Origin: Suilimivivens sp963618065 | GTDB lineage: Bacteria > Bacillota > Clostridia > Lachnospirales > Lachnospiraceae | NCBI GenBank assembly: GCA_963618065.1 | Contig: CAVERH010000010.1 | Location: forward strand, 1-64,000 | DNA length: 64,000 nt | Direction of reading: 5' to 3' | Shown here: positions 27,490 through 36,660 of the stretch, piece by piece | Numbering within the stretch: position 1 is the stretch's first letter | Layout: each line of letters opens with the position of its first letter | Translations under genes and position numbers: made by a program | Notes under the pieces: generated by a model | Databases searched by the model: none | What the model was told of the DNA's origin: nothing | What the model saw: the letters and a program-made list of their open reading frames with translations, nothing else

Positions 27490-27665
27490 AAGAAAAAGCA
27501 GCGCATCCGCGCTGCTTTTTCTTTAGAATAACCCCCAAAATGCTGTTTCCTGCCTTTTGACTCCTAGCAAGGCTAGGTGGGTGACCGCAGCCTTACTTTT
27601 GCCTTCCCTTCCAATCCTTATTGCTAAGTGAGGGCTTGACAGCCATAAGGTAATATAGGAATCCC
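27490..27665 (-). ncRNA. ssrS: Probable 6S RNA
   Basis: A gene-free stretch of about 280 bp between the subtilase and SpoIID genes. On the minus strand it holds a structured block of about 175 nt ending in a strong terminator. Features: an apical hairpin CCTAGC-CTT-GCTAGG, distal GGCTGT / ACAGC and GCC / GGC pairs that can close a long irregular helix, and internal purine-rich bulges (GGATTGGAAGGGAAGGC, GGCTGCGGTCACCCACC) that resemble Clostridia 6S RNAs as I remember them. The length and the long bulged rod shape suit 6S RNA, which binds sigmaA-RNA polymerase. The 5' end is not defined; a covariance search would settle it. Confidence 0.55.
27491..27522 (-). terminator. Strong terminator hairpin ending the candidate 6S RNA
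   Basis: A 14-bp perfect stem, AGAAAAAGCAGCGC / GCGCTGCTTTTTCT, with loop ATCC. It has A and T tracts on both sides and can work in both directions; on the minus strand it closes the candidate RNA at 27523-27665. Confidence 0.85.
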
Positions 27666-27756
27666 GTTTAAAGTATCTGTAGGTTCAAAAATAACAAGAA
27701 ACATAAACACATTTCAGGTTGTTTTTATTATATCCAAATCCCTGATAAAATACAAC

Positions 27757-28665
27757 CTATTTTAACAGTTTTTGTATCTGAATCATGCCCCAGCCCTGCT
27801 TGTTCCATGGTTCGCCTAAATCTCTTGCGGTATGCAGTAATTTTATTTTCGCTTCTTCATTCGAGATCTCCGGATTTTTCTGTAAAAGCAGAGCAAGACC
27901 TCCGGAAACAACCGGCGTTGCCATTGAAGTACCGCTCCTCGCAATATAGGGATTTTTCTTATAATTGGAATTGCACGAAATAATTTTCGTTCCCGGCGCA
28001 ACTACATCCGGCTTTTTCATGGCATAAATACTCGGCCCTCTTCCGGAATGATCTTCACACAGATTTTTCGCTTTGCCAAAATAACCACCCTCATTACAAC
28101 CTACCGTAATGACATCCTTTCCTGCTCCGAGAAGTGAAATCGTCATAGGCTCCGGTCCGGAATTTCCAGCGGCACACACCACCACGATTCCACTCTTCCA
28201 AAGCTCCTCCATGCACCGCAGAAGCTCCTTCATCCTTTCCTCGTTCTTACATCCTGCAATTCCAACCGAAATATTCACAATCCGGATATTCCATTCCCGG
28301 CTGTTTTGCAGAATCCATTCCATAGCCTTTATCATATGCTCGATCCGGCCTTCGCCGCGATTGTTCAATACCTTTCCGATCACAAGGCAGCACTGCGGAT
28401 GCATTCCGCTGTAAATTCCTCGTGACAGCCTGCCATTTCCGGCAACACAGCCTGCCACATGTGTCCCATGTCCACTATCATCATAAGCTCCGGTCTGCTC
28501 ATTTACAAAATCCCGGAATCCCTGAATCTGCTCCTTCAAATCCGGATGTGGGCTGATACCGGTATCCAGGACTGCCACTCCGACCGCCGGATTCCGTCTT
28601 CCTGCATGCAGTACAGCCGCCTGCACCTCTTTTGTTAATCCGATCTGACGCTTTACCCGATACAT
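27757..28665 (-). CDS. S8 family subtilisin-like serine peptidase, cytoplasmic type
   Basis: A 302-residue protease with the intact triad: Asp34 (AVLDTGIS), His66 (GHGTHVAG) and Ser247 (SGTSMATP), and the oxyanion Asn in AAGNSG (168). There is no signal peptide and almost no propeptide, so it resembles intracellular subtilases (Isp/AprX types) rather than secreted ones. I chose ATG 28665: GGAAG lies 8 nt upstream. The earlier in-frame ATG at 28695 lies in the loop of a hairpin with no ribosome site. The ribosome site itself is in the 3' arm of that hairpin. Confidence 0.92.
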   Translation of the reverse strand: MYRVKRQIGLTKEVQAAVLHAGRRNPAVGVAVLDTGISPHPDLKEQIQGFRDFVNEQTGAYDDSGHGTHVAGCVAGNGRLSRGIYSGMHPQCCLVIGKVLNNRGEGRIEHMIKAMEWILQNSREWNIRIVNISVGIAGCKNEERMKELLRCMEELWKSGIVVVCAAGNSGPEPMTISLLGAGKDVITVGCNEGGYFGKAKNLCEDHSGRGPSIYAMKKPDVVAPGTKIISCNSNYKKNPYIARSGTSMATPVVSGGLALLLQKNPEISNEEAKIKLLHTARDLGEPWNKQGWGMIQIQKLLK

Positions 28666-28669
28666 AATA

Positions 28670-28709
28670 AAAACTTCCGGCTTTTTCTTTATCATATGCC
28701 GGAAGTTTT
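28670..28709 (-). terminator. Hairpin: terminator of the LRR gene and/or translational lid on the subtilase
   Basis: A perfect 12-bp stem AAAACTTCCGGC / GCCGGAAGTTTT with a 16-nt loop, followed by TATT and then the subtilase ATG. The 3' arm contains the GGAAG ribosome site. It lies 50 nt after the LRR gene stop. A second hairpin, CGTAAC...GTTACG, lies between that stop and this one. Confidence 0.65.
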
Positions 28710-28759
28710 ATTCGGTTTATTCGTAACCATTCTGAATAGTTACGTTTATTCTGTAAGAT

Positions 28760-31549
28760 CTATGTACCGGCTTTTTTGCCCTGTCCTTTGTAAAAAAGAA
28801 AGACACAGGCAAGCGCTGCAAGTCCGAGCGCCAGAAACCACTTCGGATGAATCAGATCTCCGGTATCCGGAGTATTATCCTTAATTCCGCCACGAATGAT
28901 GGCCTTACCGTTGCTGACCACTCCTGTTCCACCAAAGCCGTCATATTCATAAATGCCATAGGGCGAAAAATGACTGGTTGTAAAGCGGATCTTATTCTCT
29001 CCGTTGCTTTCGACGATCTCATAATTGACCGCTTCCAGCTGTCCATCGTCATCCAGTGTTACCACGTGCATCTGATCGGTTAAAATGCCATCTGGAACCG
29101 ACAGCTCTACGGTTGCAGTCTGCTTTCCAAGCTTATGAATCGGAACCGTATCGGTCTCATCCATCAGAGAGATTTCATACGCCTGCAGCTTCGAAGGAGT
29201 ACGTCCTCCATATAATTCCCCGTAAGCATCACTGATGTTTGCAGCTGCATCCTCCGATTCCCGGATATGAAGAATAAAGGCTTCCTCACTTCCCGGGATC
29301 GTAATGTCATGCACGACATCCGATGTCTTGCTTACTCCCTGATTCTGCGCAAGCAGGATTCCCTGCTCATCATAAATATTTCCCTGATATCCATAAATGC
29401 CATCCTGCAGAATCGTGTTTTCAAAATCAGAAACACCTGCTGGTACAATCACTTTATTTAAGTTTCCGGAAAATGCATAGGTCCGGTCTTCTTTATTCAA
29501 CGCACGGGAAGAATCGGTTCCATAGGTCAGCTTCGGAAGTGTCGTTCCTTCCATGGTGACCGTATCGGTTCCACCACTCAGATCGTACGCAGCAATCCCG
29601 ATTTCTTCTACCGAAGAAGGAATCGTTACATTGGATAAGGCGCATCCCTGAAATGCTCCGGCTCCGATTGATTTCATATTCTTTCCACCATTTACCGTGG
29701 TCAGGTTATGACAGCCTTTAAATGCATCCTCGCCAATCGTTTCTACGGTATCCGGCAGATTCACGGCTGTAATTCCCATATGATCCCGGAATACACCATC
29801 GCTGATATGCTTTACCCCACTTGGAATATTAATGATACTGTCCGATCCCAGGTATCCGATCAGGATACCGTCTCCTGCTACCACAAACGGATAGGTCGCA
29901 GAATGATTGTTCTCTAAGAACGGTGTTTTGGAAAACGCATAATCATCGATCTCCGTCACAGAGGAAGGAATCTGCACGGACTGCAGGTTATCACAATGAT
30001 AAAACGCACCATAACCAATCTTCGTTACTCCCTCCGGAATCACAATCGATTGAAGCCCGCTTCTTGCGAAAGCAAAGTCACCGATTTCTGTAATTCCTTC
30101 CGGAAATTCATAGGAAGTAAGCTCTGCATTCTGATAATAAGCCTGGGATGCGATCTTGTCCTGAACAACGGTATATTTTGGGAAACCTTTTCCCTTCTCA
30201 GCATTGTCTGCAAGCAGGTTTCCGATGGATCCGTCGGAAGTGCTCTGCGAAGCAGCATCATTCTGTGGCTGTTCCTCTCCTCCAAGCTGTGATAAGTCAA
30301 GTGTTGCATTCTGCACCGGCATGCCCTGCTGTACATTCGCCTTGCCGTTATCAATAAAAACAAGTGCCCGTCCTGTCACAATACTGGACTGTCCAAGCAG
30401 CACCTGATTCTCTACTGTTTCAGAAGCAGTGGTCATCGTCGGAATCGGTGTCGGAGCTGTACCGGTTCCCATATCAGAAGTCTCCGGCTGACCTGATGCA
30501 GCTGCTGTCTGTTCTGGACTTGCTGTTGCTGTATCTCCAGATGCTGCAGCCGTTCCACCGGCATCCGGTGCTGTCGTGGCTGCGGAACTGTTCTGTGACT
30601 GATTCGTACCGGTAAGATTCTGTGGCTGTACCGTCTGTGCCTGCTGCACATCAGCATATTCCACCTGTTCTACCGGTGTCTTCTGCATGGTCTGTGCATA
30701 ATTCCAAGCATAAGTCCCCTCTTTCGCACTGAGATTCACATACGGACAGCCGTCAAAAGCCGTATCCTGAATATTGGTTACGGATTCCGGGACCTCCACA
30801 TGCTGTAAGCTCACACAGTCTTCAAATGCCTTGGCTCCAATACTCTGCGTTGGCAGATGTATCGAAACCTCTGTCAGATTATTGCAATTTGAGAATGCAT
30901 AAGAAGGAACCTCATAAAGGCCGCTTCCCAACTGTACCTTCTTAAGGGAATCATTGCCCCAGAAGGCATATGCCATGATTGTCTTCACATCATTGGTCAG
31001 ATTTAGCGATTCCTTCTGTGAAGACGGCAGAAGAAAATACAGGGTTTCATGATCCTTTCCATACAGAATTCCATCTTCCATAAATAAATAAGGATTGGAA
31101 TCCGATACCTTAAAATCCGTCAGTGCCTTATCCCCTGCAAAAACACCGCTTCCAAGCTTCTTCACTCCGGAGCCGATCGACACATGGGTAAGAGCTGTAT
31201 CATTGCTGAATGCGCCTGCATCAATCTGTTCCACGCCATCCCCGATGTTCACTGTACGCAGATAATCACAGTTTGCAAAGGCACCGTTCTCAATCTGCTT
31301 TACTTTCCCATCAATATTAACCTTCACAATATTGTTATTGTTGGCAAAAGCCTCTTCTCCAATGATCTGTACATCATCCGGAATAGACACGACCTCCGCC
31401 GTGCCTGAATATCGAAGCAGCTTATTTCCTTCCATTTGAAAATCAGATGCAGTGCCTGCCGCCTCCGCATCTGATACCGGTACCTGGGTTACTGCTACTG
31501 CGGTCAGCAATAGCAGCACCCCGATTGTTTTTGAAATCTTTTTATTCAT
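28760..31549 (-). CDS. BspA-like LRR_5 surface protein with TPDTGD sorting signal
   Basis: A 929-residue secreted protein. A signal peptide (about 1-31) is followed by LRR_5 repeats of the type AFANCDYLRTVNIGDGVEQI (about 35-290), a Gln/Thr/Ala/Ser-rich linker (about 300-390), a second LRR_5 block (about 455-690), and a domain ending HFSPYGIYEYDG that it shares with the neighbouring giant protein. The C-terminus has TPDTGD, then IHPKWFLALGLA, a hydrophobic span and a basic tail, a sortase signal in which Thr replaces Leu of LPxTG. The start at 31549 has AAGGTGG 5 nt upstream, right after the previous gene's stop. BspA-like proteins often bind host or matrix proteins; the target is unknown. 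Confidence 0.85.
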   Translation of the reverse strand: MNKKISKTIGVLLLLTAVAVTQVPVSDAEAAGTASDFQMEGNKLLRYSGTAEVVSIPDDVQIIGEEAFANNNNIVKVNIDGKVKQIENGAFANCDYLRTVNIGDGVEQIDAGAFSNDTALTHVSIGSGVKKLGSGVFAGDKALTDFKVSDSNPYLFMEDGILYGKDHETLYFLLPSSQKESLNLTNDVKTIMAYAFWGNDSLKKVQLGSGLYEVPSYAFSNCNNLTEVSIHLPTQSIGAKAFEDCVSLQHVEVPESVTNIQDTAFDGCPYVNLSAKEGTYAWNYAQTMQKTPVEQVEYADVQQAQTVQPQNLTGTNQSQNSSAATTAPDAGGTAAASGDTATASPEQTAAASGQPETSDMGTGTAPTPIPTMTTASETVENQVLLGQSSIVTGRALVFIDNGKANVQQGMPVQNATLDLSQLGGEEQPQNDAASQSTSDGSIGNLLADNAEKGKGFPKYTVVQDKIASQAYYQNAELTSYEFPEGITEIGDFAFARSGLQSIVIPEGVTKIGYGAFYHCDNLQSVQIPSSVTEIDDYAFSKTPFLENNHSATYPFVVAGDGILIGYLGSDSIINIPSGVKHISDGVFRDHMGITAVNLPDTVETIGEDAFKGCHNLTTVNGGKNMKSIGAGAFQGCALSNVTIPSSVEEIGIAAYDLSGGTDTVTMEGTTLPKLTYGTDSSRALNKEDRTYAFSGNLNKVIVPAGVSDFENTILQDGIYGYQGNIYDEQGILLAQNQGVSKTSDVVHDITIPGSEEAFILHIRESEDAAANISDAYGELYGGRTPSKLQAYEISLMDETDTVPIHKLGKQTATVELSVPDGILTDQMHVVTLDDDGQLEAVNYEIVESNGENKIRFTTSHFSPYGIYEYDGFGGTGVVSNGKAIIRGGIKDNTPDTGDLIHPKWFLALGLAALACVFLFYKGQGKKAGT

Positions 31550-31559
31550 ACCATCCACC

Positions 31560-34500
31560 TTATGCCGTTCTGGTCTTAGGCACTTTCCGGTCTCTCTTGA
31601 AGAATAGGATCAGGGAGAGGCTGGCAAGTCCTAATGCAAGGAACCACTTCGGATGAATCGGATCTCCGGTCTTCGGAGTTGCATCAATTGTTCCTGCGGT
31701 CAGATTTGCGGTATCTACATAAATCACATAGGGTGAAAAATGTGTTGCGGTAAAGTTCACACAGGGAACACCATCCACCGTTGTAAATCTGGTATTCAGA
31801 TCTTCAATGGTTCCTCCCAGTGTGGACGCCACTTTATTATTTCCTGCGTACTGTGCCAGATCATCCGGCAGCGGCAACGTAATATTTACAGAAATTCCCG
31901 AAGTATCTGCGATCTTGGTTCTTCCTGTGGAGTCATACAGACTGATGTCCATCGGTAAATACTTCACTCTGCTGATATCTCCGAATTTGGCCTGTAATGC
32001 CTGTACAGCCAGATCATTTGCAGTCTGGTCTTCGGTTACCTTAACCACGAAGTTATCGGTAGATCCTGCTACGGTCGCACCTGCAAGATTCGTATTGGAA
32101 ATACCAGGCTTCGTTACTTCTACGGTCGTTCCGCTGCTGCGGTTCGAATTGCTTCCAGAGCTTCCGTTCGATGAAGAGCCTCCTCCGCTTGAGGAACCCC
32201 CTGTACTATTGCTGTTCCCTGACGTATTTGAAGAGGAAGTGCTTCCTGTCTTATAGGTCGCTGTAATTGCAACATTAGCCGCCGGCATGGTAAAGGTTGT
32301 TGAGGTAGCTTCAGCATTTGCAAAGCCAACACCTGCTGTAGAGGTTGTCCACTTGTCAAATTCTTTGCCAACACCCATATCATATGCATTCAGCGCAACA
32401 ATGGCTCCTGCCGCATAGCTTCCGCTTCCGCTGCCTCCGGATACACTTACCGTGTACTTCTTCGTATTATCGCCGTTGTTATTACTGCTGCTTCCGGAGG
32501 TAGAGGACGGCGAAGGTGAAGCACTCTTTGATGCACTTGAGCTCGGAGATGCGCTTGCGCTTGTGGAGTTCTTTTCGTAGGATGCATAATAAACTTTATC
32601 TTCTGTTATATTCGTAAAATCTTTAGGAATCCAGCTGATAAATGTATAACCGGATACCGTCGGTGCAGCAGGTGGTGTCACTGTTTCTTTATCATTTACC
32701 GAATAAGTAGCCACAACACTTCCATCTCTTCCGTAGAAGGTGCATTTATGTCTGCTGGAATCACCGGAATTATCCTTGTAATAAGCCACACAGATCAAAT
32801 CTTCTGTAACTCCTGTCGGTGAAGGTCTCCATTCCACAAAGGTATATCCCTCATGGGTGAGCGGTGTCGGAGGATTGCCATTCTTTCCGGCTTCTACGGT
32901 TTCCTTACTCATTACTGTACTGGTCACACCATCTACATAGGTTACCGAATAAGCAGCTCCGCTGTACTGTGCGTAATACGTACCATCTTCAATGACATAC
33001 TTATATCCATCCGAGTCCCAACCGGTAAAGGTTAATCCATCATGCTCTTTCGGAGTCGGTTCCTTGGCTTCTTCGCCATACATTACCGTCTGTTCTGACA
33101 GAGTACTGAAATCAACTCCATCCTTAAATACTACCTTATAATATTCATAAGCCTTCGTATTAATATAGTAATATTTATCTGCATAAGTATTGGCAAAGCT
33201 GTCGTCCGGACAGTTAAATGTAATATTGCGGTGTCCACTGGAAACATTCTTAATTGTTGGATTACTGTCTGTGTCCAGAATAATTTCACCATCTGCATCT
33301 TCTTCTACATTAGCAAATGCCTGCAGCTCAATCAGGGTTGACTTATCCGGTATACGCACATTTGCAACTGAGCTGTTCCAGAACGCTCCCTTATCTATAC
33401 TCTTTACCGTTCCATTCGGAAGAATCACAGTGGATAACCGATCCGTCTGCGCAAAGCATTGTTCCGGAATACTGGTTACGCTCGAAGAGCTTAAATCCAC
33501 AGTTACAATTTCATCACAATCCTTAAAGGCTTCCGGCATAATTGTCGTAATACCGGCTAACTCATCCGGTCCAACCTGTGTATTGCTGACCTCCTGTAAT
33601 AAACCTCTGCCTTCCAGACATTCTACAATGGTGTCCTTGACGCCATCGGTTGTTCCATAAATAATGGCCTCTTCACAGGTAAAGTTCGGATTGTCGGTAA
33701 ATACAACATTCGATAATCCGGTACATCCTGCAAACGGTCTCTTACCAAGTTCACTGACAGAACTTCCAATTCCTACATTAACAAGGTTTTCACCACAATT
33801 TTTAAAAGCATAGTCATCGATTTTCGTCCCACCATTCATCCAGAAACCGGTAAGACCTGTACAGCCTGCAAATGTATAAGGCTCAATCGTTTCAACCGTA
33901 TTACAGGTTACCGATTCTACCTTGGTATTCGGATTCGCCTTCGTTCCACCGCTTACCACCTTTCCGTCCGAATCAAGATCCGAGAAAATTCCGGACTTAA
34001 TTGCTGTAATGCCAGCCGGTAATACCGGATTCAGCGCAGAATTTACAATTGCCATCTGATCTTCGGTCGGTCTGTTTGAAGCATCCTTATTCGGAAGCCA
34101 TAGTTCATAGGCAGCCGTTGCCTCTTGGGCAGCTTTAACCATCTCATCTGTGATATACGGGTAGGAATCTTTCGTATATAACTTCAATTCATCATACTTC
34201 GGATAATCAATCAGTTCATTCTTCTGTGTATCCTGATTATACTGCACGGTCAGATTGGTCGGCCATCCACTATAAAATGTAATATAGGTTGTTGGCTGTG
34301 TTCCACGGTTAATATTGTTGTTCGGGTTCATCGCATACTGGAATGTCGGTGAACTCTCCGAAATTGTTCCGGTAAAAGTGAGGGACGGCTTTGCATCCAG
34401 TGTTGCAGGACATCCCTGTACGTGAAGCAGCGGATCTACTACCTGTGTATTAAACGCACCATCCTGAATGACCAGATTACTGTTTTCCGGCTGTTCAAAA

Positions 34501-36596
34501 ATAACATGCTTCAGATTATGACATCCCTCAAATGCACCGCTCTCAATCAAGGTAATGCTACTTGGAATTGTTACTTTCTCGAGGAAACATTTGTGCTTAA
34601 AGCTGTCTGAGGAAAGTTCCAAAATACCATACGCACCAATCTTGCTTGGAATTTCTACTTCTTTACACTGATCATCAATGTCCATTTCCAGAAGCTGTCC
34701 ATAGCTGTTAATGATAAATGTATTGGAATGTGATGGTGTTTCCGGACAGGCAACTACTCTTTCATACTTATCTTCATCCAGATATTTAAAGGATGCAGAG
34801 TGAATCTTCGCCGTTAAATGAATCGGTGAATCGGTATCACTATATGCGGCAATCTTACTTGGTCCTTCAAAATAAAAACTGTCCGAAACCACATCTAAAA
34901 ACTGGTTAATTTCATCATCCGGATGCGTGCTCTTATCATGTTCTTCTACTGTCTTGCTTACTTCATAAGTACTATGGCTCATTCCATCGATGATATCCAG
35001 CTCGGTATTCTGCACCTTGATAAACTGCAGACTGGAACATCCATTGAAGTACCGGATCGGAATTCCATTTTTCTCATCCGTCGGCAACCCCTGGGAATCC
35101 TGATAAAAACTCGTCGGGAACGTAATACTGGAAAGGCCGGAACAGTTCTGGAATATCATGTATCCCAATCCATTCAACTGTACATTATTTCCATTACCAC
35201 ATAATTCAATCGTTTCAAGTGCTGAACAGCCGCTAAAGCAATAATCCCCAATAGCTTCTACACCTATTGGTATCGTGATATCCTTTAATGCACGGCAATT
35301 CTGAAAAGCCTTTCTACCAATAACTGAAATTCTGGAGAATAATTCCATATTACAGTTTTTCATATTGATACAATTTTCAAAAGCAGAATTTCCGATTGTA
35401 TTCAAACCATTGCCAAGTGTTACGCTTTCAATACCGCCACAACCATAAAAAGCTGCATCTCCAATTCCTACCAGGTTGTCTCCAATAGTCAGATTAACAA
35501 TCTGTGTTTTTCCGGCAAAAACTCCTTTTGCCTTTGATGCATCATCTTCCGGATTCACTGTGCCATCGATCGTCCATTCACCATCTTTGCCAACCAGATA
35601 CTGTCTGCCGATATATAAAACTTTAGCATCATGAATTCTTTGTTTTTCCGGCGAAAGAGCTAATGCAAACTTATCCACATCATTCAGATCAACGATGGAA
35701 GTCGTTGAGTCATTCCAATAATATAATTCGCTGTCCTTTAAGCCAATCCAAGGCTCCTGATTATCATAGTCACAGGTACTCATCGAATCAATCATAATCG
35801 GAAACGTTTCATACTTCTGTGTATCCGTCTGTTCCACTTCTTCTCCGTCAACGTTTTCCTTCCAGGTCTTAGTAACAACAAACCAGTAGGTATCATCCTG
35901 CTTTTCCATGGACTCTGTCCATGTTTTGACGATTCCGTCCACATCCGCTTTACTGTAGGTATCCGTAAATGAAGGGGAAATTTCTACTATCGTTGTTCCG
36001 ATAGCCGGATTCCCAGGATCTTTCGAAGATTTAAACAACGGTTCTCCATAATCGTTTTCCTTCTGCGTTCTGGTTTTATAATAAAGGAATTCATCGGATC
36101 TGTTCACTGCACAATATCCGGTGCTGGTCGTATTTGCTGTATATTTCTTATATGCATCCACGGTTTCCGGAATGGTCAGACTATTATTCGGTAAATTATT
36201 AATCGTTGCGCCAAGAATAACGGCAACCTGATCGGCCTCTCCTGCCGGTCTTACAAAGGCAAACTGGAAATTCACATTTCCGCTTGTACCAGTTGTATAA
36301 ATTGATGCGCTCTGATCCACAAATGGGACCTTGCTTTGCCATGATACCGGCGCTTCCGCACCGTTGACCTGATCATAACTGCTCATATTTGCATCTGTAT
36401 AATTAACAACCTTTATTCTGGTCTGATCCGAATACGACACAGCCTGTACTGCAATGTCATTGTCACCCTCATCTGCGCTTACCCCCGTCACCGGAATCGC
36501 AGCAACTACAATAGCGGAAACCATCAGCAGTGCGCCGATTGTTTTCCGGATCTGTCTTCTTAATTTTCTGTTTTTCTTTCTTGCAACTTTTGTCAT
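31560..36596 (-). CDS. Giant LRR_5 / B-repeat surface protein with TPKTGD sorting signal
   Basis: A 1678-residue secreted protein. A basic signal peptide (1-41) is followed by a unique region of about 300 residues and LRR_5 blocks (about 350-560 and 650-1110). Three InlB-type B repeats follow (about 1150-1340, each ending like YTFVEW / YTFISW), then a Ser/Pro linker (about 1342-1377), a bacterial-repeat domain (KKYTVSVSGGSGSGSY, VAITATYK), a Ser/Gly linker (about 1452-1499) and an HFSPYVIYVD domain. The end is TPKTGD, IHPKWFLALGLA, a hydrophobic helix and basic residues. It lies directly downstream of the class B sortase. The architecture is that of a wall-anchored adhesin or binding protein; the ligand cannot be told. 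Confidence 0.86.
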   Translation of the reverse strand: MTKVARKKNRKLRRQIRKTIGALLMVSAIVVAAIPVTGVSADEGDNDIAVQAVSYSDQTRIKVVNYTDANMSSYDQVNGAEAPVSWQSKVPFVDQSASIYTTGTSGNVNFQFAFVRPAGEADQVAVILGATINNLPNNSLTIPETVDAYKKYTANTTSTGYCAVNRSDEFLYYKTRTQKENDYGEPLFKSSKDPGNPAIGTTIVEISPSFTDTYSKADVDGIVKTWTESMEKQDDTYWFVVTKTWKENVDGEEVEQTDTQKYETFPIMIDSMSTCDYDNQEPWIGLKDSELYYWNDSTTSIVDLNDVDKFALALSPEKQRIHDAKVLYIGRQYLVGKDGEWTIDGTVNPEDDASKAKGVFAGKTQIVNLTIGDNLVGIGDAAFYGCGGIESVTLGNGLNTIGNSAFENCINMKNCNMELFSRISVIGRKAFQNCRALKDITIPIGVEAIGDYCFSGCSALETIELCGNGNNVQLNGLGYMIFQNCSGLSSITFPTSFYQDSQGLPTDEKNGIPIRYFNGCSSLQFIKVQNTELDIIDGMSHSTYEVSKTVEEHDKSTHPDDEINQFLDVVSDSFYFEGPSKIAAYSDTDSPIHLTAKIHSASFKYLDEDKYERVVACPETPSHSNTFIINSYGQLLEMDIDDQCKEVEIPSKIGAYGILELSSDSFKHKCFLEKVTIPSSITLIESGAFEGCHNLKHVIFEQPENSNLVIQDGAFNTQVVDPLLHVQGCPATLDAKPSLTFTGTISESSPTFQYAMNPNNNINRGTQPTTYITFYSGWPTNLTVQYNQDTQKNELIDYPKYDELKLYTKDSYPYITDEMVKAAQEATAAYELWLPNKDASNRPTEDQMAIVNSALNPVLPAGITAIKSGIFSDLDSDGKVVSGGTKANPNTKVESVTCNTVETIEPYTFAGCTGLTGFWMNGGTKIDDYAFKNCGENLVNVGIGSSVSELGKRPFAGCTGLSNVVFTDNPNFTCEEAIIYGTTDGVKDTIVECLEGRGLLQEVSNTQVGPDELAGITTIMPEAFKDCDEIVTVDLSSSSVTSIPEQCFAQTDRLSTVILPNGTVKSIDKGAFWNSSVANVRIPDKSTLIELQAFANVEEDADGEIILDTDSNPTIKNVSSGHRNITFNCPDDSFANTYADKYYYINTKAYEYYKVVFKDGVDFSTLSEQTVMYGEEAKEPTPKEHDGLTFTGWDSDGYKYVIEDGTYYAQYSGAAYSVTYVDGVTSTVMSKETVEAGKNGNPPTPLTHEGYTFVEWRPSPTGVTEDLICVAYYKDNSGDSSRHKCTFYGRDGSVVATYSVNDKETVTPPAAPTVSGYTFISWIPKDFTNITEDKVYYASYEKNSTSASASPSSSASKSASPSPSSTSGSSSNNNGDNTKKYTVSVSGGSGSGSYAAGAIVALNAYDMGVGKEFDKWTTSTAGVGFANAEATSTTFTMPAANVAITATYKTGSTSSSNTSGNSNSTGGSSSGGGSSSNGSSGSNSNRSSGTTVEVTKPGISNTNLAGATVAGSTDNFVVKVTEDQTANDLAVQALQAKFGDISRVKYLPMDISLYDSTGRTKIADTSGISVNITLPLPDDLAQYAGNNKVASTLGGTIEDLNTRFTTVDGVPCVNFTATHFSPYVIYVDTANLTAGTIDATPKTGDPIHPKWFLALGLASLSLILFFKRDRKVPKTRTA

Positions 36597-36660
36597 CGAA
36601 AAACCAAGCCTTTCTTTTACAATGCCTTCTTTATCACGAACAGATTGATTTGCGAATTGT

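Noticed and set aside
30433..30657. Minus-strand frame rich in Arg/Gln/His within the LRR gene
   Set aside because: It is an alternative frame of the Gln/Thr/Ala linker and has no independent support.
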